Assembly (NCBI GenBank): GCA_002794735.1
Contig: NBAZ01000006.1
Coordinates: forward strand, 310,001-374,000
DNA length: 64,000 nucleotides
DNA from: Pyrrhoderma lamaoense
Taxonomy: Eukaryota; Basidiomycota; Agaricomycetes; Hymenochaetales; Hymenochaetaceae
Direction of reading: 5' to 3'
Positions 52,303 to 64,000 of this stretch are shown piece after piece. Each line of letters begins with the position of its first letter. Position 1 is the stretch's first letter. Under the pieces are notes generated by a model. That model did not search any database. It saw only the letters and a program-made list of their open reading frames with translations, and was not told the DNA's origin. The position numbers and the translations under genes were made by a program.

Positions 52303-52962
52303 CTATGAGGAAAATGACTTGATGATTCGGGCCGAGATGTGTAAGAAGACGACTGAACCAATGAAGACAACTGAGAGGATGAGCACGACGTAAGGGTCAC
52401 TGTAGTAGTTATGAATGCAAACAGCAATAAAATTCAAATTGAAGATTCGTGAGATGTGTATCCCAGTGTACAAACAGGAAGGAACATACACTCGAAGACC
52501 GGGAGAATCATCCGTGTAGAGACGAAGCATAGTGTTAGAGGACCCTCCAGCACCAGCAGCCCGAGCAGAGTTGGGCTTGTTGGCTACAGTGGAGTTCGCT
52601 GCTCGCCTCCTATTGGTCGTTAAACGACATTCGAGAGTAGGAAAGAGTGCGTCAAGATGTTTAGAGGATAAGATGAGAGTGTCAATGACAGTGTAAATGG
52701 ACCTTTCGAATGCATACGTACCGAACTTGCGCACCAGGCGGCACTGCAACGGCGCTGGAACGAGCAACAGGGGAAGTCGGACGCGATGAGTCAGACTAGT
52801 GTCATTCATGCGTTGTAGGTATATTTCGTATTTTGCATATGTTGAACAACGGGGAGTACATCGACCAGTTTGGATGAGTTCCATTTGAATATTAATTTAT
52901 GGACAAAAGCTTCTCGTAAGTGATTGTCAAAGGATTACTCAAGAGAAGTAGGCCCGCACCAT
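52303..52962 (-). CDS. SBH1: Sec61 translocon beta subunit
   Basis: Tail-anchored subunit of the Sec61 protein-conducting channel in the ER membrane. Exons: 52960-52962 (ATG only), 52722-52795, 52500-52619, 52303-52399. Total 294 nt, 97 aa, the usual size. Exon 2 gives SDSSRPTSPVARSSAVAVPP, exon 3 RRRAANSTVANKPNSARAAG with AGGSSNTMLRLYTDDSPGLR, and exon 4 VDPYVVLILSVVFIGSVVFL ending HISARIIKSFSS. The TMLRLYTDDSPGL-x-VDP run and single C-terminal TM are diagnostic. The first exon is inferred: no ATG precedes SDSS in frame, and an ATG directly before a GTGCGG donor lies 164 nt upstream. The start is the weakest part of the model. Confidence 0.88.
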
Positions 52963-53557
52963 GATAAAGTACTATTTCAGAGGCTTTATGACGAGAAAAG
53001 AGTGGAGGAGAGATGCTTTTATATTTTGTGTGAGTGAGTAAGTGGATTTGTGTGCTGTCAACTCTCCCAGTGTCGTGTCCATGTTACTTTTAGCCAGGTG
53101 GCATTTCCAAAAGTAGCAGTGCTAATCTTCTACCATATCTAATACTACCTTACATAATGATAGTGCTAATCTTAGTTCAGCACCTATGGGAAATTATATA
53201 TAAGAACACTGGTATGTATTCCTGTTATTAGTGAAGGGACGAATGCGCCCAAACCGCTGTATAACACAATACGTATGATATATTGTGCCATCGTAAACCA
53301 TAAAGTGATAATTACAATAATTTCGAAATCGATCCAAAGGACATTCTCATATTGACTGTTAGAGTAGAAGATTAAGACAAAACATAGAAAGTATAGTCCT
53401 TCTAGAAAACAAAAAGCAAGAGAGAATATAAAAAGGCGCATAAAATACACGAAAAGAATGGTAGAATTAAGCTGGCATAAGAAAAGCTATGAAACACAGT
53501 ACTCTTAACCTCTCCTACAACCCCTATGGCTCCAATATCACGTCTCCTCTCCGAAAC
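52963..53557. other. Intergenic region, SEC61 beta promoter / SNARE 3' flank
   Basis: About 600 bases, no gene seen. Open frame 53184-53450 (-) is hydrophobic and unrecognised. Confidence 0.45.
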
Positions 53558-54617
53558 TCAACTATTCTTCGCACCACATTCATTCAACCCCGCACCACAA
53601 AACTGTGCCACGATAATCCAAAGCAAGACAAGTCCCACAATCCCGCTTAACACTAGAATTTTCTGATTTCTCCAGAACTGCTGTCTCCGTACTGTTCTCG
53701 CACCCCTCCTAAACGCCGTTGCTTGACTAGCCATATTATCCGTCTTGTCTACCAGTAACTCGATACGCTCTCCTCTACTGAGGATTTGCTCGACATTCTG
53801 GACCATGATGTCTTTCACTTGTGAAAGCTCAGTCTTTGCACGGTCTAGGTCGGAGGAGGATGGGGAATTGTTGAATTCGTTCATGAGGGAGGCGAGGACA
53901 GGAGAGAAGGTGCCTTGGAGACCGTATGCAGGAGTATCTGCCAGAGAAGAGGGAGAGGAAGAAGAAGGGAGGGAGGTGAACCGGCTTTGGACTTCGTTGA
54001 GGAAGGTGAATGGCATACGCCTGATGTGTTGTGGAGTGGCGATGTCGCAGTTGTTGAAGTATTGTTCGAGGTAGAAGCATAAGCATCATTCAGAATGATA
54101 CGTATAGATGTGATTTTAGTTCTGTGAGTGCTACTGATAAGAATAGTAGTGTTCGGAGAACATACCGTCCAGCGGAATCATCTGCCATAACAAGATAGGT
54201 TATCCCTCCCTCTGAGATATAGTGGAAAAGATATTGCTCCCAGACATATGTTAATTTGCTGTTGTTTGGGGGAATCTTTGATAAAATAGTTTGGATTGCT
54301 ATTGAGAGGCGAATTCAGTACAAAGTCAGACAATTAATTGTGAAATTGATAAGCTTGACCGGTAAAGTTACCGTGCCACGGAACCACGGAACCACATTAG
54401 TTATGGCGGAAAGTTATGTAGAGGGGAACTGGAGACTCAGAAATAGCTTTACAAGCTTACCTTGTGAAAAATCTCGTTCACCTGCTTGGTGCTCTGCGAG
54501 AACAACAGACCCACGAGCTACGACTGCATGAATCTAGTAGATGATTTACATATTAACTGATCAAAATCATACAACCTTGCAATATTCGTTGAAGGATATG
54601 ATACATACGAGGGACAT
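53558..54617 (-). CDS. VAMP7-like longin R-SNARE
   Basis: Vesicle SNARE for fusion in the endosome/vacuole/secretory system. Exons: 54609-54617, 54461-54533, 54166-54298, 53558-54020. Total 678 nt, 225 aa. Longin domain: MSLIHAVVARGSVVLAEHQ, then AIQTILSKIPPNNSKLTYVW, LFHYISEGGITYLVMADDSA, RRMPFTFLNEVQ. SNARE motif: ELSQVKDIMVQNVEQILSRG ERIELLVDKTDNM, with the zero-layer Arg in LSRGERIE. Juxtamembrane basic RTVRRQQFWR precedes the TM (ILVLSGIVGLVLLWIIVA) and a short luminal tail. The first exon is only nine bases (MSL). Gene order with TPI and ATG12 is noted but no functional link is implied. Confidence 0.93.
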
Positions 54618-54998
54618 GAGGACTTCTTTTGATAAGTGATATTTCCAGAGCCGTTCAGAAGTTAGCAATTGAGTGACTCTCTTTATGGCTTTCTATCCTA
54701 TCAGTTCTGTAAGTCAAGTGGATACCAGTAGTCGTATAGGCGGCCGTCGTCATCCGCGCTCTCTGTTTTTTGTAGAAATATTTTCTCACACATTAATATC
54801 CGGAGATAATTAAGAAGATGGATTCAATTTCTTTATCAACAAACGCGATAATGCTTTCGGAGTAAGAAGTCGTGATCTTGCTTAGAGTATATGAGTTGTG
54901 TTTATATATTGTCGGAGCTACTACAATGCTTATTTCATGATGATACATCTACATATTTTGTGTATAACTGCACGATTTCCTTGAGCACCGGAACATGT
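54618..54998. other. Intergenic region
   Basis: 381 bases between the SNARE start and the TPI stop. Promoter of the SNARE gene; nothing else seen. Confidence 0.45.
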
Positions 54999-56272
<1,274 letters not shown>

Positions 56273-56925
56273 CTTATTAGAGTAGACTGTTCAGGTAAAG
56301 CAACCTTGATGAGAGGATGTGGCGAATGGTAGGATGGACTTAGAAGAGAAAGAGGGAATGCGGAATCGATGTAGACTGTATGCGGCCGCCTCCCTTATAA
56401 GGCAATAGAACTTCTGATTCCTGGTATATTTATCGTGGTCACATGTATTCGCTAGTCTATCATTGAAGCTTGCGATGTTTAGAATAATCTATACATCTAT
56501 TTATTGGAAGACGTCTGAAAATAGTGTTTGTAGATGGTATGAAATCAGTGGCAATTGGAAGGATAACTGATATCAAAATTCGAGTCTATTCAACCAAATA
56601 TGATTATGAATTGCTATTCTCAAAAATCAGTTTTTGTATTTCAAGTATCCTTGGCCAGCTATGATAAAGTGAGATCATCCTGGGAATAGGATGACTTGAT
56701 AATACCTGTTTCCTACAAGGACTTGCACCCAACTCACTGATATCTGCTTGTGTTCAATAAATTAGCATTTGTCACGTGCTGTTGAGTGTTGAGTTAACAA
56801 ATTCAAAAATTAAATCGGAATGAATGTAATAACGAACAGATAAATTGTATACTTAGTAACACTACTAAGAACAACAATAGTAAGTTTATAATAATTGAGT
56901 ATTATAATAATTATAGGCATCACTG
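56273..56925. promoter_or_regulatory. Divergent intergenic region, TPI1 / ATG12
   Basis: About 650 bases between divergent start codons. A TTATAA lies at 56395-56400, about 125 bases upstream of the TPI start (minus strand), beside a GC-rich patch. No clear element for ATG12. Confidence 0.45.
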
Positions 56926-57937
56926 ATGATGTCCTCGGGTGCCATACTCTCAGCGCCAGCGACACCAGCAGCTAATACCTCTCAACGTGGGCCTATTCTT
57001 TCGACTACATCAAGCTCGGATATGTCCTCTGCTGGGCCCAGTGCAGAGGCTCTAAGTGCGCTGGAGACGTACAAGCAAAGAGACACTTCCAAAGGTGAAA
57101 TGTCTATCTCAGACAAATTCCGTCCTGTCATTCTTTGGTTTTGGAGCTTACGAACTTTTTTTTCTTAAATCTTCCCCTTTACATGTACCTTCGTTCCATT
57201 GCATAATATCTGTCTGTTAATAGTCGTTGTCCGCTTCAAGGCAGTTGGAAATGCACCGATCATGAAGCAGAACTTCTACAAAATCACTGCTTCGAATCGG
57301 TTTCAGACAGTCATACAGTTCCTCCGGAAGGAACTCGGGTGGAAGAGTGGAGATGCTCTGGTGAGTCAAAGTCATCTTTGGCAAGTCCTGGCGAGGCCCA
57401 GGATATTTGCTGTTGGTAGAGAAGAGGTGACTGATTTGACTATATGGCCTGACCTTGTTCTGGACTGTCTGCGATCTAGTTCACGTATATCAACTTGGCG
57501 TTCTCGCCTGCACCAGACGACACGGTCTCGAATTTATTCAAGGTGAGCATATAATACTTGGTCCCTTGAATAATCTTCTCTTGAAATAGGATATCCCCCT
57601 GTTTTTTGAACGCTTCCATGCTACGTAAAGTGGGTCCGTGATTTCTTGGTCTCGTGCCAAGGTCTTCCCATCCCCTTTCACCTACTTTAGCTTGAAGTAC
57701 CCCTTACTCTGCTCCCTACTTTTCTGCTATGCTATACTTTATATAGCCTCAATCCACCCTTGATATATGGAACCAGCTCATTCTTCTCATATACTTTATT
57801 CTCGCAGTGCTTCCAAACAGATGGTCATCTTATAGTGAACTATAGGTCTGTCTCTTCTCAGTATCAGTACATTCACTCTAAGCACTACTTATCTTCAAAC
57901 CTTGCAATTATCTAGTACAACTGCGGCATGGGGTTGA
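56926..57937 (+). CDS. ATG12: Ubiquitin-like autophagy protein ATG12
   Basis: Ubiquitin-like modifier conjugated through its C-terminal Gly to ATG5 by ATG7/ATG10; the conjugate promotes ATG8 lipidation. Exons: 56926-57094, 57224-57360, 57480-57542, 57808-57845, 57916-57937. Total 429 nt, 142 aa. A disordered Ser/Ala-rich N-terminus precedes the ubiquitin fold: [80 protein letters not shown]. It ends exactly at the conserved C-terminal Trp-Gly. Either of two adjacent ATGs may be used. The third intron (265 nt) is longer than the others. Confidence 0.95.
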
Positions 57938-58702
57938 CGCAATTGTAAAGCCAGGAAAATGGATTATCTTCGTGTATATTATTTCATCCTTCACCGAGTT
58001 CCCCCCTTTTTTTCTCAACTTCTCTTTTCAAGTCATACCCATGCGTTTATCTTTTTGTTATTTCTTTGTTTCTACTCAATATTCAAAGCTTCTACTTTTA
58101 TTCGCAATTTTCTTCACCTGGGTTGTATCTAGAGTAGTCATTAATCGTCACTGACATTAGTTGACGGAGGCATAAACTTGGGCAAACAGTCGAGTTTCAT
58201 TATTAGCAATATGATTGCAAGAGAGAGCTTTTCACCATGTAAGTATTTCGATCTCGGATGCGCTGAGTGTTCCTGAACAAAGGTTGGTCGATCCGTATCT
58301 GATATAAAAGTAGGCTCTGCAAAATAGGGATTCAAGAAGCAAATCATATCATATACACCATGATGCTTAACCAAACGTCAGAGATGTCGAGATGTTACAA
58401 GACGATATAAGGCGATAGGTCTCAAAATGGGAAGTAGGCTGGTTTCAATAAGATCCCTTCTGATTAATATCAAATCCCAAGCTTTAACCATACGAACAGA
58501 TCCACGATAGTATTATTAGTTTCTCGCCATTAGAAGTCATGATAAAAGTCTACGCTCCAATAAGACATTCTATTTGATCCGAACTCGAATATATAGTAAA
58601 CAAAAAATGATATGATATGAGCTTTCTAATCCAACCTCAGCAAAGAAAGAGTTTTGTTGTGAAAGAGGCCCAAAAAATGGAATGTACAGAGATATGTGTG
58701 GA
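57938..58702. other. Convergent 3' region, ATG12 / Apd1-like gene
   Basis: T-rich near 57960-58140 (likely ATG12 3' UTR), then AT-rich spacer. No gene seen. Confidence 0.45.
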
Positions 58703-59830
58703 TTATCGGGTCAAGAAGGAGTCCATGAAGGTTATTTGTTCCTCTTTTAAAAGACCCATTCGGCCCCTCCAGTAAACAGGGTCAACAATGAGTGGTGGGA
58801 TCTCGCGTGAGAGGGATGAGACTGATATTGACGATGACTGGGACTGAGACGCCGCGTAGACAGCATCAAGGATAAGAGGGGCTTCGTTAGCCGTCAGATT
58901 TCCAAGCCTGTATGGGTTGTAGATCAGATAGATACAGAGAAGATTAATAGATGAGATGTCGTACCAGTCACCCCATGGAAATGCTATTACATTAGCAGCC
59001 CATCTACGTTGAATACGGAATTAACGGATCGTCAGTTTCTGTAATCAAAGGCCTGAGTAAAGAAGTAAAAAAATGTACTTATGTCCACCAACATGAGCTA
59101 TTTCTCCTAGTTTGACCTTACTCCATATACCAGAAGCATCTCGTTTCTTCCGCGACTCTAATTCGGAGTAGAGAGTACGAATAAGTTCCCCGCCTTTATT
59201 GCCACACCGACAGTCTCGTGTTCCATGCGTACATACAAGTAAGAGTATCTCTTCATCCTCAGTTTTCACATTAGCTTGTGACAAAGGTGATGATGACGAA
59301 GAACAATCCGTTTCGGAGACCTCAACGGCACCCATACTAAGACGACCTAGTAACACGGGGACTTCCGATGCGGTACTGCGGCTCACTAATGGAGCTGATT
59401 GGATGCGTTGTCCAATACGAAGGCCTACATTATCGCTTCCCGGAGATGCTGCATAAACTAAGAGTGTATACTCTTCCTCTCCTTGTCTTTGTAAAGATTC
59501 TTCTACTTCCTTTGTTTCCTGCCCAGATTCAAAAGGATGCCAGAAGTTCACAAGCCCATTCTTGAATTTTGTTTGTGAGGTCAACTCTCGCAAAAGAGGA
59601 GAGAACTTTGAATCCAATTTTGAGGGGTATAGTGGACTTGAAGGCGGAAGGGGATGTTGAAGAAGAGTGTATGATGTATGATATGGGACCGAGCCGGCGA
59701 TTCTGTCTTTGGAGTTGAACCCATCTCTGGCAGATGAAAATAAATTCCTTGAGCTTTCTTCGTTTCTGGTCTTGATCGTATAAGTCCGTAGATGTCTAGA
59801 AGATGCAAGCCATGAGGACCTCATATTCAT
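58703..59830 (-). CDS. Apd1/Aim32-like thioredoxin-fold ferredoxin (sucrase/ferredoxin-like)
   Basis: Member of the sucrase/ferredoxin-like family; Apd1 and Aim32 bind a [2Fe-2S] cluster in a thioredoxin-like fold. Exons: 59079-59830, 58965-59003, 58703-58907. Total 996 nt, 331 aa. The N-terminus MNMRSSWLASSRHLRTYTIK is basic with Ser/Arg, compatible with mitochondrial import, which favours an Aim32-like role. Cluster-ligand candidates are the Cys residues of CTHGTRDCRCG and the two His of EIAHVGGHKW. The segment WAANVIAFPWGDWLGNLT follows, then the C-terminal region PLIVDPVYWRGRMGLLKEEQ. The middle contains an acidic/Ser linker (SETDCSSSSSPLSQ). Appears intact. Exact orthology not settled by eye. 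Confidence 0.85.
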
Positions 59831-61538
59831 AAGACAACAGAATAATTGAGTCTAGTAGTGTCGAAGCCGTAGATAATTGACATCAAAATAGAGTAAATCT
59901 ATAAATTAGCATTTAAAGTAGTTGAAGAGGCATAGTAGTCGTCAGCACTCGGCACGAACAAGTAACCTAGAAAATGTTCTTTTGTGACTGCGTAAATAAC
60001 CCAGTAATAAATTTAGACTAATTACTTAAACCAGTCCGAAGGAAAAGGGTCAACACGTGACTGTGAGATGTGAAAGGGTTAGAGACAAAACTGGAAATCA
60101 TGTCTCAAGCTTGTTTTCAAAAACAAATATTGAGACAACTTTGAATCAATGCGGTCAGCGTATCTTCCAGTTTCCGCCACTGTGATAATTTTGAATGATA
60201 TAGACCAACCAAGTGATAGAACAAAGTTGATGAATCTAGCTGGGATCTGGGCTTTTAGGGCGAATCGGAATCAAGAAGTCATCTGATGGTCCATATGCTC
60301 ATGTGTCCAGTATACAACTTTAGACATCAATTAGTGTCAAGCCTCATTACCCATTCAGAGTTGCTCAAATCAAATTGAGTATTAGCTATCATCTAGTGCA
60401 TATATTATTCGAAACTTGACATAGCTTATATCCTGCGCTAGCTAAATCATAGTTCTTTCAGAAACGCTATGGGCATCGAAACGATATGTCAAAGAATATC
60501 ACTTTAACACTGTTTGATTTAATTGTCTTTGACGCCAATTCCTCTGAGTAGTAATTCGAGATCGAAACTTGAGTAAGTGGGTTGCTATCTCTGAAATTCA
60601 TTTTATCTCCACTTCACCTCAATTCTCTGTTCTTACTCGCAGCCGGACTTACCTTGTGTGAGATCTATCCGTGCTACCGCATCTCAAGTGATATCAATCT
60701 CATGCTATCAAAGTTCACTCAAGAGACTTAGAATGTAACGAAAGGTAACCCCTACTATCGTATATATTAGCGTCCAACTGGGCAAACATTTTACCTACAC
60801 TCATAATAATAAAATCAAGTCAACAATAGCGAAAGAATATATAAAATGGCACTCTAATTCTTGAATTGTATTGATATAGAATGTTTACTTAGTAACACAC
60901 CAAGCGTCCGTACGTTCACATTCAGACAGGCGTCAATTCGACAACACTACGATATACCCGGAATAAACCGTCAAAAATTGCCGCAAATACGAAGTGCTAG
61001 TAATGTCAATAATAAAGTAGAATGGGGGAAGAAAGGGGGGAAGCGAGGGTGAGGGATCAAAATAAGTAATAGGAGCCCCACAACAAGAATAATAAGACAG
61101 AAAGAAAGTGAAAGGGGAAAGAATATAATAACATGAGAATTTATCCCACAGAAAAACAGATTTAAAACCGAGAATATATACAACGGAATGAAAGCAATGG
61201 CAAGAAATATCTGACACAATTATAACAATAACAGTACTGTAAACTTTAAGAGATAATTGACAAAAACCGGAAGAAACGAGGGGAAAGAAGTAGCACATCA
61301 CAGAAATTTTCTATCAACAAGTCGTAAATAGAAGTTTCCGTTTAGTTGCCTATAGGGATGGCAAAGAAAAAGATGACGTCATAGTACACCTTAAGAATTG
61401 TAAATCAGAAGGGAAAAAAATTCAAAGCTGTAAGGGTTGGTGTGAAGTCGCAGATAAAAGATGATAGTGTTGTAGATGTAGTTTTACATGTTTCTTGATT
61501 CATTTCATTTCATTGTTGTTTATTTCATTTATGCTTTG
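59831..61538. other. Intergenic region
   Basis: About 1.7 kb, AT-rich, no recognised gene. Contains the promoter of the Apd1-like gene (left) and 3' flank of the Ser/Pro-rich gene (right). Open frame 60933-61301 (-) lies in T-rich sequence and is not called. Confidence 0.45.
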
Positions 61539-63359
61539 CTATGCTTTCCCGGGGCCAACAGCCATTAGTGCTTCGAGACGTTCCTCTAGACCGCGTCCAA
61601 GGCCTTCCCGTTCCCACTCTCCACCCAAGTCATCGACGATGCCGCCTGTCGGTTCTTTCACGTCTGCTGCCTTTCCGTGCACAATTGCACTATCGAACAC
61701 AAGAGAATTACGAGCTGACCCAGACATACTTGCAGCTGTACTTGCACTGACACTCCGGCTTCCTACAGCATGTACACTAAGCGATACAGAAGGTAAGTGA
61801 GGTGGGGGAATATCTGTGGCGGGAGAAGTTAGTGCCGATAAAGGTTGTGTCGTGACTGGGGTTGAAGCAAGTATGTCCGTATACGAAAGGAATGAAAGGC
61901 GTTTGTGAGCAGTCTGTGAAGGAGATGGTGGGTGAGAGGATTGGGGCCGCGCCTGAGAATTTACAGCGAAAGAAGTGGTTGCAGTGGGTGTTACTGGTGA
62001 AGCAGGATCTGAGGGGAAGGGATGGGGAGGATGTTCAAGAGTTGTCGTCTTTGGCGAACTTGATGCACTCTCGTAGTGTGTCGATCCTCCGATGGATGAC
62101 GGAGTACTCACACCTTGCTGGCTAACGGGTTGTGGAAAACCTCCCGGTAATACGGGATCACTGGCAGAGGAGGTCGCAGAGATGTTGGCTTGAAGTGAGG
62201 GGGGTGAAACATTGGGAGATGCCCCCGAAACTGAACCTGGGGCTGGAGGACTTCCACTCATTCGACCACCAGAGGCTATGGAAGTAGGTGATATGGGGAC
62301 AGCAACAATCGAAGATTGGACTGGACTTGGCAAATTCAACAGCATGCTTGTGCGTAATCGAGTACTATTACCACTTGGGCTCGGACTTCGGCTTCCACGA
62401 CCAACTGGGCTCCCAACAACACTGGTTCCACGGCTTGCACATACTGCGGACGAGCTCGCAGGTGCCTCAACAGCAATCAAAGACTCCTCCAGTTCTGATG
62501 TTGACGTCAAGAGCTCAGCAGCGCTATCCAATACAGATGGGACTCCAGCATCAATAGGTTCGGTTGTTTTGGATCGGGGAGTACGATGAGGGTTTGTTGG
62601 ATGAGAGTGCGTTAAGAGATGAGATAACGGAGGCTCAATATCCCGCTCAAAAATTGCTGAAGATGAAGAGTTTCTATACAAAAATGTCAGGACTAATCCG
62701 ATATAAGGTAGAGTTCAAGATGAGATAATGAGAATTTGATTTTCATCAAAAGTGTGATTTAATTCATCAAGTATTATACCCAATCAACACGATGAGGCGC
62801 ACTCAACCCGTCACGGCAGCTGGTATAGGGGTCATATCCAAGTTGACTTTGGTTAGATCTAACACTGTTATGCAAGTATTATGCATTTGCATTATTATGG
62901 AAAATCCCTGATTTCAAACTTCACCCTTAGTGGCGAGTATCCTCATCCAGCTCCTCGAGATACAATAGAGAACGTCGAAAGAGTGCATCAAAGAAAAAAC
63001 TTACACAGAGGTCGGAGACGATGGAATTGACGCTGGAGAACGTGAACCTAGTCGATGAGGAGAAAGAGATTGTGGTAGGCCCATTGCACGACCAGATCTG
63101 TCAGAGGATGCAGAGACGGTCCTATCCTTCATGGGAGGTGCCATGTTTGAATTTGAAGTTATATGCCTAAGATCTAGAGTTTGGTTACCACGCTGAGTTG
63201 AATTTGCTGTCGCTGGCTGCGTCGACGACTCCAAAACTGGTTTACTTGACTGCGATGAAGCCGGTACGGTTACTGCTGAGATACAATCAGCTTCCGAGTT
63301 CGTCGTAGAGATAAAATAAATTATATTTATGACATACTTTGCTGTGAATCCAGCGGCAT
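61539..63359 (-). CDS. Ser/Pro-rich protein of unknown function
   Basis: Not assigned to a family. Three exons: 63338-63359 (MPLDSQQ), 63005-63275, 61539-62673. Total 1428 nt, 475 aa, mostly disordered and rich in Ser, Pro and Thr. More ordered islands: NSSSSAIFERDIEPPLSHLL, HKRLSFLSYTDILASTPVTT, and an acidic/basic C-terminal helix EWEREGLGRGLEERLEALMA. Many SP/TP sites (RSPSPSG, SSPTS, NVSPP) could be targets of proline-directed kinases. The joins keep frame across two introns of about 60 and 330 nt; the longer one is 62674-63004. The ordered islands look like conserved short motifs, so I expect orthologues in other basidiomycetes. Confidence 0.7.
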
Positions 63360-64000
63360 GTTGACGCAAGACTTAGGACGACAGTATAGGATATGGGACG
63401 TAGAGGATGAGGATGAGGGATGAGGTGAAAGAGAGGGAGAGTCTGTATGGTGGAGTTTGCAACCAAGTGTTGGGACGCAAAGTAACTCCTAAAATGATGA
63501 AGCCTTCCTATTTGGTTATTACCATACACAACCGCTTCTTAGCCGTAATTTTTAGGGGTTTCAAAATGCACTCTCTAACATGTTGCTGACAATCTCACCC
63601 AATACCGGATCTAAGCCCTTTACTTCTGTATCTACAGTTCTTAAAACATACACATGGCTTGCTTCATTCTTTTATTCTGACCATTTGTCGCACTTTTCAC
63701 TAGACCACCCTTGTGTTGTGATTATATAATCAAGCATTTTTCTACAGCTTTCTTTTTAATAAGCTTTCACAAGCACCCAAAATACAATGTGTGCGACCAG
63801 TTCACCGTCCTTCAAAAGATATCAAGACAGAACAATGTTAACTCTTGCCTTGAAGCTTATTCCAAACATCAAATATAAAAAGGTATGTTACTTTACGAGA
63901 CTAAGTAAACTTGTGTTGTTTCAGATAATGAGTATTCGTCTGCTTGCTAATATGACCAATGTCATTGATTAGAATTTCTTTCGACTATGCAACGACTAAG
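63360..64000. other. Window end, no gene recognised
   Basis: Promoter side of the Ser/Pro-rich gene, then sequence with a short open frame at 63787-63972 (+) that could be the first part of a gene extending out of the window. Not recognised. Confidence 0.35.

Overview
This window looks like nuclear DNA of a filamentous basidiomycete, probably an Agaricomycete. The genes are split by many short introns of about 46-110 nt with GT-AG ends and CTAAC/CTGAC-like branch sites. A DUF6534-type multi-spanning membrane protein, a secreted GH10 xylanase, cyanase and microsomal-type epoxide hydrolase relics fit that lineage. No rRNA, tRNA, CRISPR array or transposase was recognised.

Layout. 1-2.8 kb holds two tandem decayed epoxide hydrolase genes. 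3.3-7.9 kb carries Mo25/Hym1 (+), GNA1 (-) and a short-chain dehydrogenase with one broken frame (+). 9.8-12.05 kb is RING protein A (+). 13-15 kb is a DUF6534 membrane protein (-), followed by ribosomal protein uS11/RPS14 (-). 18.2-19.7 kb is an orphan membrane protein (-), and 20.7-22.6 kb a divergent DYG-type protein kinase (-). 23.4-37.7 kb is a gene desert of low-complexity, strand-asymmetric DNA that contains only RING protein B (27.5-29.75 kb, -). 37.8-38.1 kb is the N-terminal half of a cyanase gene. 40.2-42.06 kb is a GH10 xylanase (+). 42.4-45.1 kb carries a PAAF1/Rpn14-like WD40 protein and a small conserved fungal beta-rich protein (both -). 47.0-50.8 kb is RING protein C (+). 52.3-63.4 kb is a dense housekeeping block: Sec61 beta (-), VAMP7-like R-SNARE (-), triosephosphate isomerase (-), ATG12 (+), Apd1/Aim32-like thioredoxin-like ferredoxin (-) and a Ser/Pro-rich unknown protein (-).

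Most genes are unrelated housekeeping genes and form no operon or obvious cluster. The unusual part is a dispersed family of three RING proteins (A, B, C). Each has an N-terminal C3HC4 finger beginning ML-x6-CDVC or similar, a coiled coil, and a very long Ser-rich disordered tail. Each is also followed on its coding strand by long pyrimidine-rich DNA, about 4 kb in the case of B.

Exon joins given here were worked out by eye from splice sites, reading frame and remembered family consensus. For most genes the spliced lengths sum to a multiple of three. Exceptions are noted: single-base frame breaks occur in the epoxide hydrolases, the dehydrogenase and all three RING genes, and could be pseudogenisation or deletion errors in the assembly. 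One strong splicing oddity is a predicted 2-nt exon in the xylanase gene.
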